Shown: positions 9,224 to 16,287 of the stretch, in pieces | Numbering within the stretch: the stretch's first letter is position 1 | Layout: the number at the start of each line of letters is the position of its first letter | DNA from: Roseofilum reptotaenium CS-1145 | GTDB lineage: Bacteria; Cyanobacteriota; Cyanobacteriia; Cyanobacteriales; Desertifilaceae | Direction: 5' to 3' | DNA length: 64,000 nt | Assembly (NCBI RefSeq): GCF_028330985.1 | Contig: NZ_JAQMUE010000088.1 | Coordinates: 148,191 to 212,190 of the forward strand | Program-made: the position numbers and the translations under genes | Notes under the pieces: generated by a model | Database searches by the model: none | Seen by the model: only the letters and a program-made list of their open reading frames with translations | Told to the model about the DNA's origin: nothing

Positions 9224-12112
9224 ATGTCTATCGAACTACTCAAAGGTCTGACTATTTTAATCTTCTGTCCATTGCTCGGCGGTACGCCCCTGATCCAATG
9301 GCTTACCCTAGCGTTAACGGGCAAAGACTTAGCCCGACTGGGTACAGGAAATATTTCCGTTTCGGCTGCCTTTTATCATGGAGGTAAACTGGCAGGGATT
9401 GGTGCCGTTTTATCGGAAGCAGGAAAAGGGATCGGTGCAGTTCTCTTGGCGCGATCGCTCTTTCCCCAAACTCCCGTTTGGGAAATCATCGCCCTGATCG
9501 CCCTCGTTTTGGGACGCTACTTCATCAGTCAAGCCGCAGGAACCACCAATGCTACCTGGGGATTAGTAGTGCATAATTGGCAAATTTCCCTCCTCGTGGG
9601 ACTGATCGCTCTGATAGGTCTCACGGTTGTCCGGGAGCGCAAATCTCGTCAATATGGCATCTTAATCCTGTTTCCTCTGCTTCAGATTCTCATGCATCCG
9701 AGTGACAAAGGATTGGCGATCGCCACCATATCCCTCAACACCAGCCTCGCCCTCATCTACCAACACATCCCCGACGACCTCGAACTTCCCTCTAATTCCT
9801 CCACTCGAAACCCAAATATGCCCTCACTCTTTCCTGGAAATAAGGGAATTCTCTCCCTCGATCGCCCCCTCAAAGCTCAAGAAGTGGGTGCAAAAGCGGC
9901 TAATCTCGCTTACCTAAAAAAACTCGGTTATCCCGTTCCTCCGGGTTGGATTTTACTCCCTGGAGATGACCCCCAACCGGTGATTAGCCTCCTGAACCCC
10001 TCTTCTCAGAACCCTCTGATTGTTCGCTCCTCAGCCTTCGGAGAAGATACGCTACACTCCTCTGGAGCCGGTCAATATACCAGTATTCCCCAGATTACTA
10101 ACGCCCAAGGCTTACACCAAGCCATCCTCACTTGTATGCGATCGGCCGATAATCCCCAGGCGATCGCCTATCGTCAAAGCCGACAACTCCCCGATACCCA
10201 AGTCGCCGTTTTAATTCAACAACAAATCGCCGGAGTCTTTTCCGGTGTTGCCTTTAGCCGTGACCCCATTGCCCGCAGTGGTGAAGATGTCATCATTGAA
10301 GCGCTTCCCGGAGATCCGAGCCGTGTCGTTTCCGGTCAAGTTACACCAGAATCCTATCGCGTCCTAGTGATAGAAACGGATGGAGAACCGACCACCCAAA
10401 TTTTAGAAGGGGATGGAGATATTCCTCCCGCCTTAATTCACCAAGTCGCTCAAATAACCCGTCAAATTGAAGGCAACTATCACGGAATCCCCCAAGATAT
10501 TGAATGGACGCATGATGGTCAGCAACTGTGGATTTTACAAACTCGCCCCATTACTACCCTGAGTCCAATTTGGACGAGAAAAATCGCTGCCGAAGTCATT
10601 CCCGGATTTATTCATCCCCTGACCTGGTCAATTAATCAACCCCTGACTTGTGGCGTTTGGCGCGATATTTTTGCCCTGGTTTTAGGCAAAAAAATTGCTA
10701 ATTTAGACTTAAATCAATTAGCTACGCTACACCATTCCGTCGCTTATTTTAATGCTTCTCTATTAGGAGAAATTTTTCGCCAGATGGGACTGCCGCCCGA
10801 AAGTTTAGAGTTTCTCACCAGAGGAGCAAAGTTTACCCGCCCCCCCCTATCATCTACCGTCAAACAAATTCCCGGATTATGGCGACTTCTGCAACGGGAA
10901 TGGTCTTTAGAAGAAGATTTTGAGCGAGATAACCGCAAGTGGTTTTCCCCTACATTAGAGCAATTGAAAAACCAAGCTCCTCAAACCCCTTCAGAGTGCT
11001 TAGACCGTGTAGATTTAATTTTAGAAACCCTAAAGCGTGCCACCTATTATAGTATTTTAGCCCCCTTGAGTTTTGCCTTGAGGCAGGCGGTATTTCAGGT
11101 TTCTGAAGAGGATTTAGATTATCAAGAAATGCCAGAAGTTGCTGCTCTGGAAGCATTGCAAGAGTTGGCCACCTGTGCCCACCATTTACTGCCCCATTTG
11201 GAGACAGAGACCCCGGAAACCTTATTTGGTTGTTTGTCTGAATTGCCCGATGGTCAGAGTATTATCGATCAGCTTTGCCAATTTATGGAGGATTATGGAT
11301 ATCTGAGTGAGGTGGCAACGGATATTTCTGTTCCTCGATGGCGGGATAATCCGAGGATGGTGCGCGATATGTTTTTACAACAGTTACATCAGATGAAAGG
11401 CGATCGCCCCAAAACCCTACCGAAACGCCTTAAAATTCAAATGGTACAAGTGCGCTTAAATCTCAAGGGTCAAGTTACTCAAGTCTACAGCCAATTGTTA
11501 GCTCAGTTGCGTTGGAGTTTCTTAGCCCTAGAAAACTTCTGGATCGAATCCGGTATTTTACAGACTCAAGAAGATATCTTTTTCCTCACCTTACCCGAAG
11601 TGCAAGCCGTGTTATCTGACTCTACCGATACATTTTTATCGACGGACCGCATACCAGAAATTATTGCGACTCGCAGAGCCACATTTGCCCAAGATAAATT
11701 GGTGAAATCTATTCCTTACGTTGCCTACGGTAATCAACCTATCAAAAGAATTACTCCCTCTGCTCAGTCTAGATTAAAGGAAGGGCAAACGTTATCAGGC
11801 ATTGGTGCAAGTCCAGGACAAGCGGAAGGTCGGGTAAAAATTATGCGTCAGTTGCAAAATGTGGAAGCTGTAGATACCGATACAATTTTAGTGGTTCCTT
11901 ATACGGATTCGGGTTGGTCTTTGGTATTGGCAAAAGCAGGCGGATTGATTTCCGAAGTTGGAGGAAGGCTATCCCATGGGGCGATCGTGGCGCGAGAGTA
12001 CGGAATTCCCGCAGTGATGGATATTCCCAATATTATGGAACGCTTGCATGATGGGCAATGGGTACGCATTGATGGGGAAACGGGAATGGTGGAAGTAATG
12101 AATAATGAATAA
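9224..12112 (+). CDS. PlsY-like acyltransferase / PEP-utilising phosphotransferase fusion
   Basis: 962 residues from ATG 9224 (MSIELLKG); a TTG 7 codons upstream is less likely. Residues ~1-200 are a multi-TM domain resembling PlsY glycerol-3-phosphate acyltransferase: LGTGNISVSAAF and GKGIGAVLLA correspond to its first conserved loop, but the GH..P/GGKG loop is replaced by LGRYFISQAAGTTNATW. Residues ~210-455 are a PEP-synthase type ATP-grasp domain (VGAKAANLAYLKKLGYPVPP, PLIVRSSAFGEDTLHSSGAG, GVFSGVAFSRDP, WILQTRPITT). A ~390-residue linker follows, then the swivelling phospho-His domain GGRLSHGAIVAREYGIPAV (His about 917). There is no PEP-binding TIM barrel, so the soluble part resembles rifampicin phosphotransferase in layout. 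A membrane-tethered phosphotransferase acting on a lipid or hydrophobic substrate is possible. Confidence 0.8.
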   Translation: MSIELLKGLTILIFCPLLGGTPLIQWLTLALTGKDLARLGTGNISVSAAFYHGGKLAGIGAVLSEAGKGIGAVLLARSLFPQTPVWEIIALIALVLGRYFISQAAGTTNATWGLVVHNWQISLLVGLIALIGLTVVRERKSRQYGILILFPLLQILMHPSDKGLAIATISLNTSLALIYQHIPDDLELPSNSSTRNPNMPSLFPGNKGILSLDRPLKAQEVGAKAANLAYLKKLGYPVPPGWILLPGDDPQPVISLLNPSSQNPLIVRSSAFGEDTLHSSGAGQYTSIPQITNAQGLHQAILTCMRSADNPQAIAYRQSRQLPDTQVAVLIQQQIAGVFSGVAFSRDPIARSGEDVIIEALPGDPSRVVSGQVTPESYRVLVIETDGEPTTQILEGDGDIPPALIHQVAQITRQIEGNYHGIPQDIEWTHDGQQLWILQTRPITTLSPIWTRKIAAEVIPGFIHPLTWSINQPLTCGVWRDIFALVLGKKIANLDLNQLATLHHSVAYFNASLLGEIFRQMGLPPESLEFLTRGAKFTRPPLSSTVKQIPGLWRLLQREWSLEEDFERDNRKWFSPTLEQLKNQAPQTPSECLDRVDLILETLKRATYYSILAPLSFALRQAVFQVSEEDLDYQEMPEVAALEALQELATCAHHLLPHLETETPETLFGCLSELPDGQSIIDQLCQFMEDYGYLSEVATDISVPRWRDNPRMVRDMFLQQLHQMKGDRPKTLPKRLKIQMVQVRLNLKGQVTQVYSQLLAQLRWSFLALENFWIESGILQTQEDIFFLTLPEVQAVLSDSTDTFLSTDRIPEIIATRRATFAQDKLVKSIPYVAYGNQPIKRITPSAQSRLKEGQTLSGIGASPGQAEGRVKIMRQLQNVEAVDTDTILVVPYTDSGWSLVLAKAGGLISEVGGRLSHGAIVAREYGIPAVMDIPNIMERLHDGQWVRIDGETGMVEVMNNE

Positions 12113-12169
12113 TTAATGTAGCGATCGCTCTCCAGATTTAGCTTGGGACTTTAATGGTAGACACGGTGG

Positions 12170-12198
12170 TAGGAGCTTGCATATTTTTCGCCCCTACA
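12170..12198. repeat. Hairpin repeat of the TAGGGGC...GCCCCTA family
   Basis: TAGGAGCTTGCATA then TTTTTCGCCCCTACA; almost the same sequence (GCTTGCATATTTTTCGCCCC) recurs at 21101-21131. One of several copies of a small dispersed hairpin element in the window; it sits downstream of the PlsY-fusion gene. Confidence 0.65.
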
Positions 12199-12290
12199 CA
12201 TGGCTCTGGTTAAGCTAAGATCGGAGCGATCGCCTATAGCCTGTTGATTATGGCTCCAGTCTCCACCAAGCGAGGAAAACCTCAAACACT

Positions 12291-13250
12291 ATGCAATTTA
12301 TCAGCCCCAAAACCGATTTCGCCTTTAAGCGCATCTTTGGCTCCAAAGAAAGCAACGATATCCTGATCAGTTTCTTAAATGCCCTCATTTATGCCGGTGA
12401 GCCAGAAATCAAAGACCTAGAAATTATCGATCCCTATAATCAGGGCGATACGAGTACCCTAAAAGATAGCTATCTGGATGTGAAAGCGATCTTAGGTAAC
12501 GGTACAACCGTCCTGATTGAAATGCAAGTGCTAAATGTCCCGGCTTTCAAAAAGCGAGTCTTGTACAACTGGGCAAAAATCTATAGCAATCAACTCAGCA
12601 TCGGAAAACCTTATGTGGGACTGCAAGCCGTCATTGCTCTAAGCATCGTTGATTTTCCCCTATTTCCGGAGGTAAAACCGATTATTACCCACTTTGGCTT
12701 AAAAGAGAAAACCTTACCCTCATTTGAGTATCCTGACGAACAAATTGAACTCATTTTTGTAGAGTTGCGAAAATTCAATAAATCTCTGGAAGAATTAGAA
12801 ACTCTGACGGAAAAATGGATTGACTTTATGAAGGAAGCACCCAATTTAGAGATGATTCCCAGTTCTCTCGAAGAAGTGCCGGAAATCGGCAAAGCTTTGG
12901 AAATAGCAAATCGAGCCAATTTGAGTCCCGAAGAAGCAGAAGAGTTAGAGCGAAAGGAGAGGTGGATACTCGACCAGGAAGGTTATGTGGTGCAAGCAAG
13001 GACAGAAGGATTGGAACAAGGGCTAGAACAAGGGCTAGAACAAGGGCTAGAACAAGGTCGTGAGGAAGGTCGGGCTGAAGCAGCATTAGGATTAATTTTG
13101 CGTCAACTTCAGCGACGGTTTGGAGAGATTCCTGAAGCGACTCTAGCCCAAATGCAACGGTTGTCTCTGGATGATTTAGATGAGCTGGGGATTACGATTC
13201 TCGATTGCACTTTAGAGGATTTCGACCGTTGGTTGAGGGAGAGGAGGTGA
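12291..13250 (+). CDS. Rpn family PD-(D/E)XK nuclease (transposase-like)
   Basis: 319 residues. The N-terminal region FISPKTDFAFKRIFGSKES, with YLDVKAILGNG and VLIEMQVLN, matches the Rpn/PDDEXK transposase-like nuclease family; the D-x(n)-ExQ residues of the active site are visible in SYLDVKA and IEMQV. Members nick DNA and promote recA-independent recombination. A charged segment with four tandem GLEQ units (12-nt repeats at 13008-13055) follows, then a DUF4351-type tail (LILRQLQRRFGEIPEATLAQMQRLSLDDLDELG). Such genes are numerous and mobile in cyanobacteria. It borders the accessory island on its left. Confidence 0.88.
   Translation: MQFISPKTDFAFKRIFGSKESNDILISFLNALIYAGEPEIKDLEIIDPYNQGDTSTLKDSYLDVKAILGNGTTVLIEMQVLNVPAFKKRVLYNWAKIYSNQLSIGKPYVGLQAVIALSIVDFPLFPEVKPIITHFGLKEKTLPSFEYPDEQIELIFVELRKFNKSLEELETLTEKWIDFMKEAPNLEMIPSSLEEVPEIGKALEIANRANLSPEEAEELERKERWILDQEGYVVQARTEGLEQGLEQGLEQGLEQGREEGRAEAALGLILRQLQRRFGEIPEATLAQMQRLSLDDLDELGITILDCTLEDFDRWLRERR
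13008..13055 (+). repeat. 12-nt tandem repeat inside the Rpn nuclease gene
   Basis: Four units of GGGCTAGAACAA (first unit GGATTGGAACAA) encode GLEQ-GLEQ-GLEQ-GLEQ. Because units are multiples of three the copy number can vary without frameshift. Confidence 0.85.
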
Positions 13251-13341
13251 AGGGAGTCGGGATGCTCAGATGAAGAAAAGGCGATCGCCGGTTGGGAGGG
13301 CGATCGCCATATACGGTTCAGTCGTTCATCTGCGATTAAGC

Positions 13342-13617
13342 TCAAGCAGGACGAATACTGAGTCCTGCAAAATACTCCTTCCAGTTAATACCAAAATCGA
13401 CTATATAACCCTTTTTAATAGACCATCGAACAATTAGAACTACAGCTACCACTACAATAAGAGCTGCGATTACATTTGGGTTAGCCATTGCGAACTCAAA
13501 GGATAATTTAGCCAGTGGAATGATCACTTTTTCCACAATAAAAAGCAACAGGTTTTTGAGGAAGACGCTTACTTGTATAGTAGTCTCTGGGTTGATTACA
13601 GGGAAAGAATTGATCAT
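13342..13617 (-). CDS. Small one-TM protein of the accessory island
   Basis: 91 residues. Residues ~17-45 form an amphipathic or hydrophobic segment (VSVFLKNLLLFIVEKVIIPL), and residues ~49-66 a strong TM helix (NVIAALIVVVAVVLIVRW), followed by a basic, aromatic tail (IKKGYIVDFGINWKEYF). AAGGAAG precedes ATG 13617. A palindromic operator (13680-13695) lies 63 nt upstream, the same one found before three other genes of this island, so it is probably co-regulated with them. No family recognised; a membrane-acting effector or anchor is possible. Confidence 0.65.
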   Translation of the reverse strand: MINSFPVINPETTIQVSVFLKNLLLFIVEKVIIPLAKLSFEFAMANPNVIAALIVVVAVVLIVRWSIKKGYIVDFGINWKEYFAGLSIRPA

Positions 13618-13679
13618 GATTCACTTCCTTACACAAATGGGAGAACAACTTGAATGTAGCACGGTGAATTGGTAGTAGA

Positions 13680-13695
13680 TACCACAAATGTGGTA
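13680..13695. promoter_or_regulatory. Palindromic operator, site A
   Basis: TACCACAAATGTGGTA, an inverted repeat of TACCACA around a 2-nt centre, 63 nt upstream of the 91-residue gene. Sites B, C and D in the same island match it at 14-16 of 16 positions when read on the appropriate strand. Confidence 0.7.
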
Positions 13696-13701
13696 ATTAG
13701 A

Positions 13702-13806
13702 TATAGCGCTGCGCGCTATAGTGTTGACAGATAAGGGCGCATGTAGGGGCGAATGGCCGTTCGCCCCTACAGATTATTGTAAACACACTATCGCGAAGCG
13801 CTATAG
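13702..13806. mobile_element. MITE-like element with TATAGCGC termini
   Basis: Left end TATAGCGCTGCGCGCTATA is a hairpin; right end TATCGCGAAGCGCTATA is its imperfect inverted copy. Inside is a 30-nt near-palindrome (13742-13771) of the TGTAGGGGCGAA/TTCGCCCCTACA family. No coding capacity. A related element with TATAGCGC ends is at 54335-54429. Sits between operator A and the next gene. Confidence 0.6.
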
Positions 13807-13859
13807 CACAAAAGCCAGAGGAAGTTTTTTGAGGTACTTCCTCTGGCCCGATCGATGCG

Positions 13860-14249
13860 CTATTGGACTAAATTGGCATTCAATCGAGCTAAATTCGTCA
13901 CAAGATTACCAGGGAAAAGATTGGGGCGTGGGGGAGTTTTTAATCCACACCACTGAGCAGCATCAACCGAGAAGTTAACACAATCTGGCCCCGTACCAAC
14001 GGAGTAAGTTAAGCCTTCATATTTGCTCAACAGTTGGGCAATAACTTGTGCTAGTTTCGCGTCAGCAATCGCAAATTTGACTGAATCCTTGATGTGAGGA
14101 CTCCTATCAGTGCGATCGACATGGCCAGCACCACGGGGAGTTTTAGGAACGTTTGGCTTAAATCCATACCATTCTGCGTTGCCGTTGTACTCGAACAAGC
14201 AAGCAGAATGAGGAAAACCGGTTTCACTAATAATGGTCAAGTATCCCAT
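13860..14249 (-). CDS. Permuted papain-like (NlpC/P60-type) small protein
   Basis: 129 residues. His14 in GFPHSACLFEYNG, then AEWYGFKP, and Cys90 in GTGPDCVNFSVDAAQWCGL followed by PGNLVTNLARL. This His-first, Cys-later order and spacing fits circularly permuted papain-like enzymes, including toxin domains found at the C-termini of polymorphic secreted toxins. No signal peptide. GAGGAA precedes ATG 14249. Upstream is operator B within a 58-bp block that is duplicated before the Gly/Ala-rich gene. Catalysis (peptidase, amidase or acyltransferase) is inferred only from the fold match. Confidence 0.65.
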   Translation of the reverse strand: MGYLTIISETGFPHSACLFEYNGNAEWYGFKPNVPKTPRGAGHVDRTDRSPHIKDSVKFAIADAKLAQVIAQLLSKYEGLTYSVGTGPDCVNFSVDAAQWCGLKTPPRPNLFPGNLVTNLARLNANLVQ

Positions 14250-14260
14250 TCACATTTCCT

Positions 14261-14318
14261 CAAACTAACACTACTAATCTATCGTTGAAGATTGCTATCC
14301 TGCTACCACATTTGTGGT
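14261..14318 (-). promoter_or_regulatory. 58-bp promoter module, copy 1
   Basis: About 51 of 58 positions match 16126-16183. The identical core includes AATCTATCGTTGAAGATTGC and TGCTACCACATTTGTGG. It carries operator B at its upstream end and reaches to within 12 nt of the permuted papain-like gene's ATG, so it likely contains promoter, operator and leader. Confidence 0.65.
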
Positions 14319-14319
14319 T
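14304..14319. promoter_or_regulatory. Palindromic operator, site B
   Basis: TACCACATTTGTGGTT on the plus strand, the reverse-complement form of site A with one end mismatch. Located 55 nt upstream of the 129-residue gene's ATG. Confidence 0.7.
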
Positions 14320-14322
14320 AAA

Positions 14323-14919
14323 CTAAGTTAGATGGATAGCATAATAATTTTTAGATAAATACTTAGCACTAATTGCAGTCAGATGTCGAAACTGCTCAAT
14401 TGTCCATGCTTCCAGGGAATTATTGGTGTCTAAAATAGCTACTTCTTTGCTATGCGAGTTGTAGCCGACAACATTGACATAGTGGAGTTTAAATGTGCTG
14501 AACTGCACGAGAACAAGAGACGGGTGTTTCCCTAAATTTCCCTGGATAGCGGGCCAGAATGAATTCCACTTGACGCAACTACATTCGTTAACACTCGAAC
14601 TAGTGTAGTTGTCGATATACTTGGCGAGTTTGCTGGGAGTCGGGCCGATTTTAGTGCTGTCATGTCCTCCTAAAGATACAGGACAATTCTCGATAAAAGA
14701 TTGTAATCCCTTGGCGGAGGTATGTTGACCATTGAGACAGAGAGCGCGATAAGCAGAATTTGGCCCGCAAGACCAACTTTCTTTTTGTGCCGGAAGTTGC
14801 TGTGCTTGGTGAATTAGAGCTGGAGATAGAGATTGCCATCCTGACTCATTGTTGAGAGTTTGAGGATTGATATCTCGCACAGCATTATCATCTTCAGTTT
14901 TCTTCTTCTTGAAAATCAT
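14323..14919 (-). CDS. C39-like papain-fold cysteine peptidase
   Basis: 198 residues. Shows the papain order Gln45 (oxyanion hole), Cys51 (SWSCGPNSAYRAL), His146 (FKLHYVNVVGY) and Asp164 (VAILDTNN), as in the C39-like peptidase superfamily. No signal peptide; a lysine-rich N-terminus. The start is ATG 14919 (MIFKKKK), fixed by GGAGG 6 nt upstream; the open frame continues 46 codons upstream but without a ribosome site. Leftward, downstream of the DUF1232 gene with a 159-nt gap. C39 enzymes normally cut after double-glycine leaders; here no ABC transporter accompanies it, so the role may be regulatory or defensive. Confidence 0.68.
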   Translation of the reverse strand: MIFKKKKTEDDNAVRDINPQTLNNESGWQSLSPALIHQAQQLPAQKESWSCGPNSAYRALCLNGQHTSAKGLQSFIENCPVSLGGHDSTKIGPTPSKLAKYIDNYTSSSVNECSCVKWNSFWPAIQGNLGKHPSLVLVQFSTFKLHYVNVVGYNSHSKEVAILDTNNSLEAWTIEQFRHLTAISAKYLSKNYYAIHLT

Positions 14920-15078
14920 GTATTTCCTCCGTTGATTTTGATTTATTGACGGGCTTGAGTAGACACAGGCGATCGTTGAGTTTAGAGTTAAACTCAAACC
15001 TAGAGACATACTGCTTAACCAAAGATTCAGATGCAAGGGACTTAATAACCCTTGCATGGCATGACTTCGCAGGAAATA

Positions 15079-15627
15079 CTACGACACAATAATTGCTGTA
15101 AGAACTGAACACACAACAGTCGTGAATCCAATAAGAAGAGCTACTGTCGTAAATTTATGTCGCTCTAATTCTGTGGTACTGTTGACTTCATGTTGCCGTT
15201 CTTGAAACTCTAAATTGCGTTTATGTTGTTCGCATTCTTTCATCGCATCGATCTTGTCTTGTCGTTCTCGAAAATCGAAATCTAGAGACTTTCCCATAAT
15301 CTTGGCCATCGAGCTAAGTTGACTTAGCTTATAAATAGCATAGACAATAACTGAAACATCATCAGTCAATCCGACAATTGGAATGACATCAGGAATCGCA
15401 TCAAAAGGAGAGATCAGATAAAGCAGTGCAGCGATTGCAATACCTTTTGCTGTAAATCCTGCATCGGGATTTTGAATCGTACTCATCAGAGTCTGAACCT
15501 TATCCCAAACTTCTCTGACAGGCCCTCTATTTTTCTTCTCCACTTCAGCCGAGTCTACTTTTGATTCATCTCCGGGTTTCGTCTTATTTAAGATAGATTC
15601 AAAGTCTTTGATTGGACGCTTTTGCAT
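15079..15627 (-). CDS. DUF1232 (YkvA-like) membrane protein
   Basis: 182 residues. Residues ~63-102 hold the DUF1232 signature (LLYLISPFDAIPDVIPIVG, LTDDVSVIVYAIYKL). Next comes a charged helical stretch (RERQDKIDAMKECEQHKR) with a repeated H-K/E pattern, probably coiled coil, and a C-terminal TM helix (ATVALLIGFTTVVCSVLTAI). GGAGAA precedes ATG 15627. Lies between the Gly/Ala-rich gene and the C39-like gene on the same strand. The function of DUF1232 is not established. Here its membrane location and place in the island suggest a partner of the small membrane proteins. Confidence 0.8.
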   Translation of the reverse strand: MQKRPIKDFESILNKTKPGDESKVDSAEVEKKNRGPVREVWDKVQTLMSTIQNPDAGFTAKGIAIAALLYLISPFDAIPDVIPIVGLTDDVSVIVYAIYKLSQLSSMAKIMGKSLDFDFRERQDKIDAMKECEQHKRNLEFQERQHEVNSTTELERHKFTTVALLIGFTTVVCSVLTAIIVS

Positions 15628-15737
15628 TTTTTCTCCTTACTTACTTCGGTAATCGCAGAATAATTTCAAGGCAGGGAATGAGTATGAACCTCATCTATTC
15701 CAGGAAAACGATGTAGCTCAACAATAGAAGTGAGTAC

Positions 15738-15771
15738 TGGATTAACTCCGATCGATCTCAGAGTTAATCCA
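15738..15771 (-). terminator. Hairpin between the Gly/Ala-rich and DUF1232 genes
   Basis: Perfect 11-bp stem TGGATTAACTC/GAGTTAATCCA with a 12-nt loop, 8 nt downstream of the Gly/Ala-rich gene's stop. No U-run follows in the direction of transcription, so it may attenuate transcription or stabilise the upstream message rather than stop it fully. Confidence 0.5.
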
Positions 15772-15778
15772 ATCTGGT

Positions 15779-16105
15779 TTAGCTATCTGTTGCCTTTTTC
15801 AGTGCCAAACCCAAACCAGCAATAACAGCCACACCTCCTGCGACAGGAAGAACAACTGGAGCAAGTGGAGCAATCACAAGGCCAAAAGTTGAACCCAAAG
15901 CAGTTGCACCAGCCCCTGATGCCATAGCTACCGCACCTGTCGCAGTTGCATTAGAGCCGATGGCGATCGCTAACACGGTGTTAGCCGTTCCTGCTACTGT
16001 ACCTGCGCCTACCGAAACAGCTACTGTACCGCTACTTACAGCGGCAGTCCCTGCCGCAGCTCCTGCCGCTGTGATTGCGGAGGTAGCTTTTACCAGGTTA
16101 CTCAT
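15779..16105 (-). CDS. Gly/Ala-rich hydrophobic small protein
   Basis: 108 residues dominated by Ala, Gly, Ser, Thr and Val, for example TAAGAAAGTAAVSSGTVAVS and a strongly hydrophobic C-terminal helix pair (LVIAPLAPVVLPVAGGVAVI then AGLGLALKKATDS). No cleavable signal peptide is apparent. Divergent from the HTH/DUF1822 gene with operators C and D between them. The composition resembles small membrane-inserting or bacteriocin-like proteins. It is a candidate effector or substrate for a protease of this island, but no family was recognised. Confidence 0.65.
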   Translation of the reverse strand: MSNLVKATSAITAAGAAAGTAAVSSGTVAVSVGAGTVAGTANTVLAIAIGSNATATGAVAMASGAGATALGSTFGLVIAPLAPVVLPVAGGVAVIAGLGLALKKATDS

Positions 16106-16125
16106 AGGTCTTGATTACCTCTGCT

Positions 16126-16183
16126 CGAACCAACACTATCAATCTATCGTTGAAGATTGCTGTCTTGCTACCACATTTGTGGC
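16126..16183 (-). promoter_or_regulatory. 58-bp promoter module, copy 2
   Basis: Duplicate of 14261-14318 (about 7 mismatches in 58). It lies directly upstream of the Gly/Ala-rich gene and carries operator C at its distal end. Confidence 0.65.
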
Positions 16184-16184
16184 T
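16169..16184. promoter_or_regulatory. Palindromic operator, site C
   Basis: TACCACATTTGTGGCT, 64 nt upstream of the Gly/Ala-rich gene's ATG. Confidence 0.7.
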
Positions 16185-16229
16185 TATTTAATTGAACCGG
16201 ATAGCAAGCATATCTTGATAGAGAATCCG

Positions 16230-16245
16230 TAGCTCAAATGTGGTA
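16230..16245. promoter_or_regulatory. Palindromic operator, site D
   Basis: TAGCTCAAATGTGGTA, 14 of 16 identical to site A with the right half intact and the left half degenerate. It lies 43 nt upstream of the rightward HTH/DUF1822 gene, so the divergent promoter pair carries two sites. Confidence 0.6.
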
Positions 16246-16287
16246 AGTTAAAGGGGCAATCCCAAAAAAGTCTTGAAATCTGCAATC

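Noticed and set aside
13008..13055. Tandem repeat as a possible CRISPR array
   Set aside because: 12-nt units without spacers inside a coding frame. No CRISPR array or cas gene was seen in the window.
13721..13978. 85-codon rightward frame across the MITE at 13702-13806
   Set aside because: Built largely from the repeat's palindromes and antisense to the papain-like gene.
14894..15112. 72-codon leftward frame in the gap between the C39-like and DUF1232 genes
   Set aside because: No ribosome site; it overlaps the start of the C39-like gene and the end of the DUF1232 gene. The C39-like gene's own start has a perfect SD instead.
15960..16232. 90-codon rightward frame opposite the Gly/Ala-rich gene
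   Set aside because: It covers operators C and D, and its low-complexity content is only the complement of the Gly/Ala codons.
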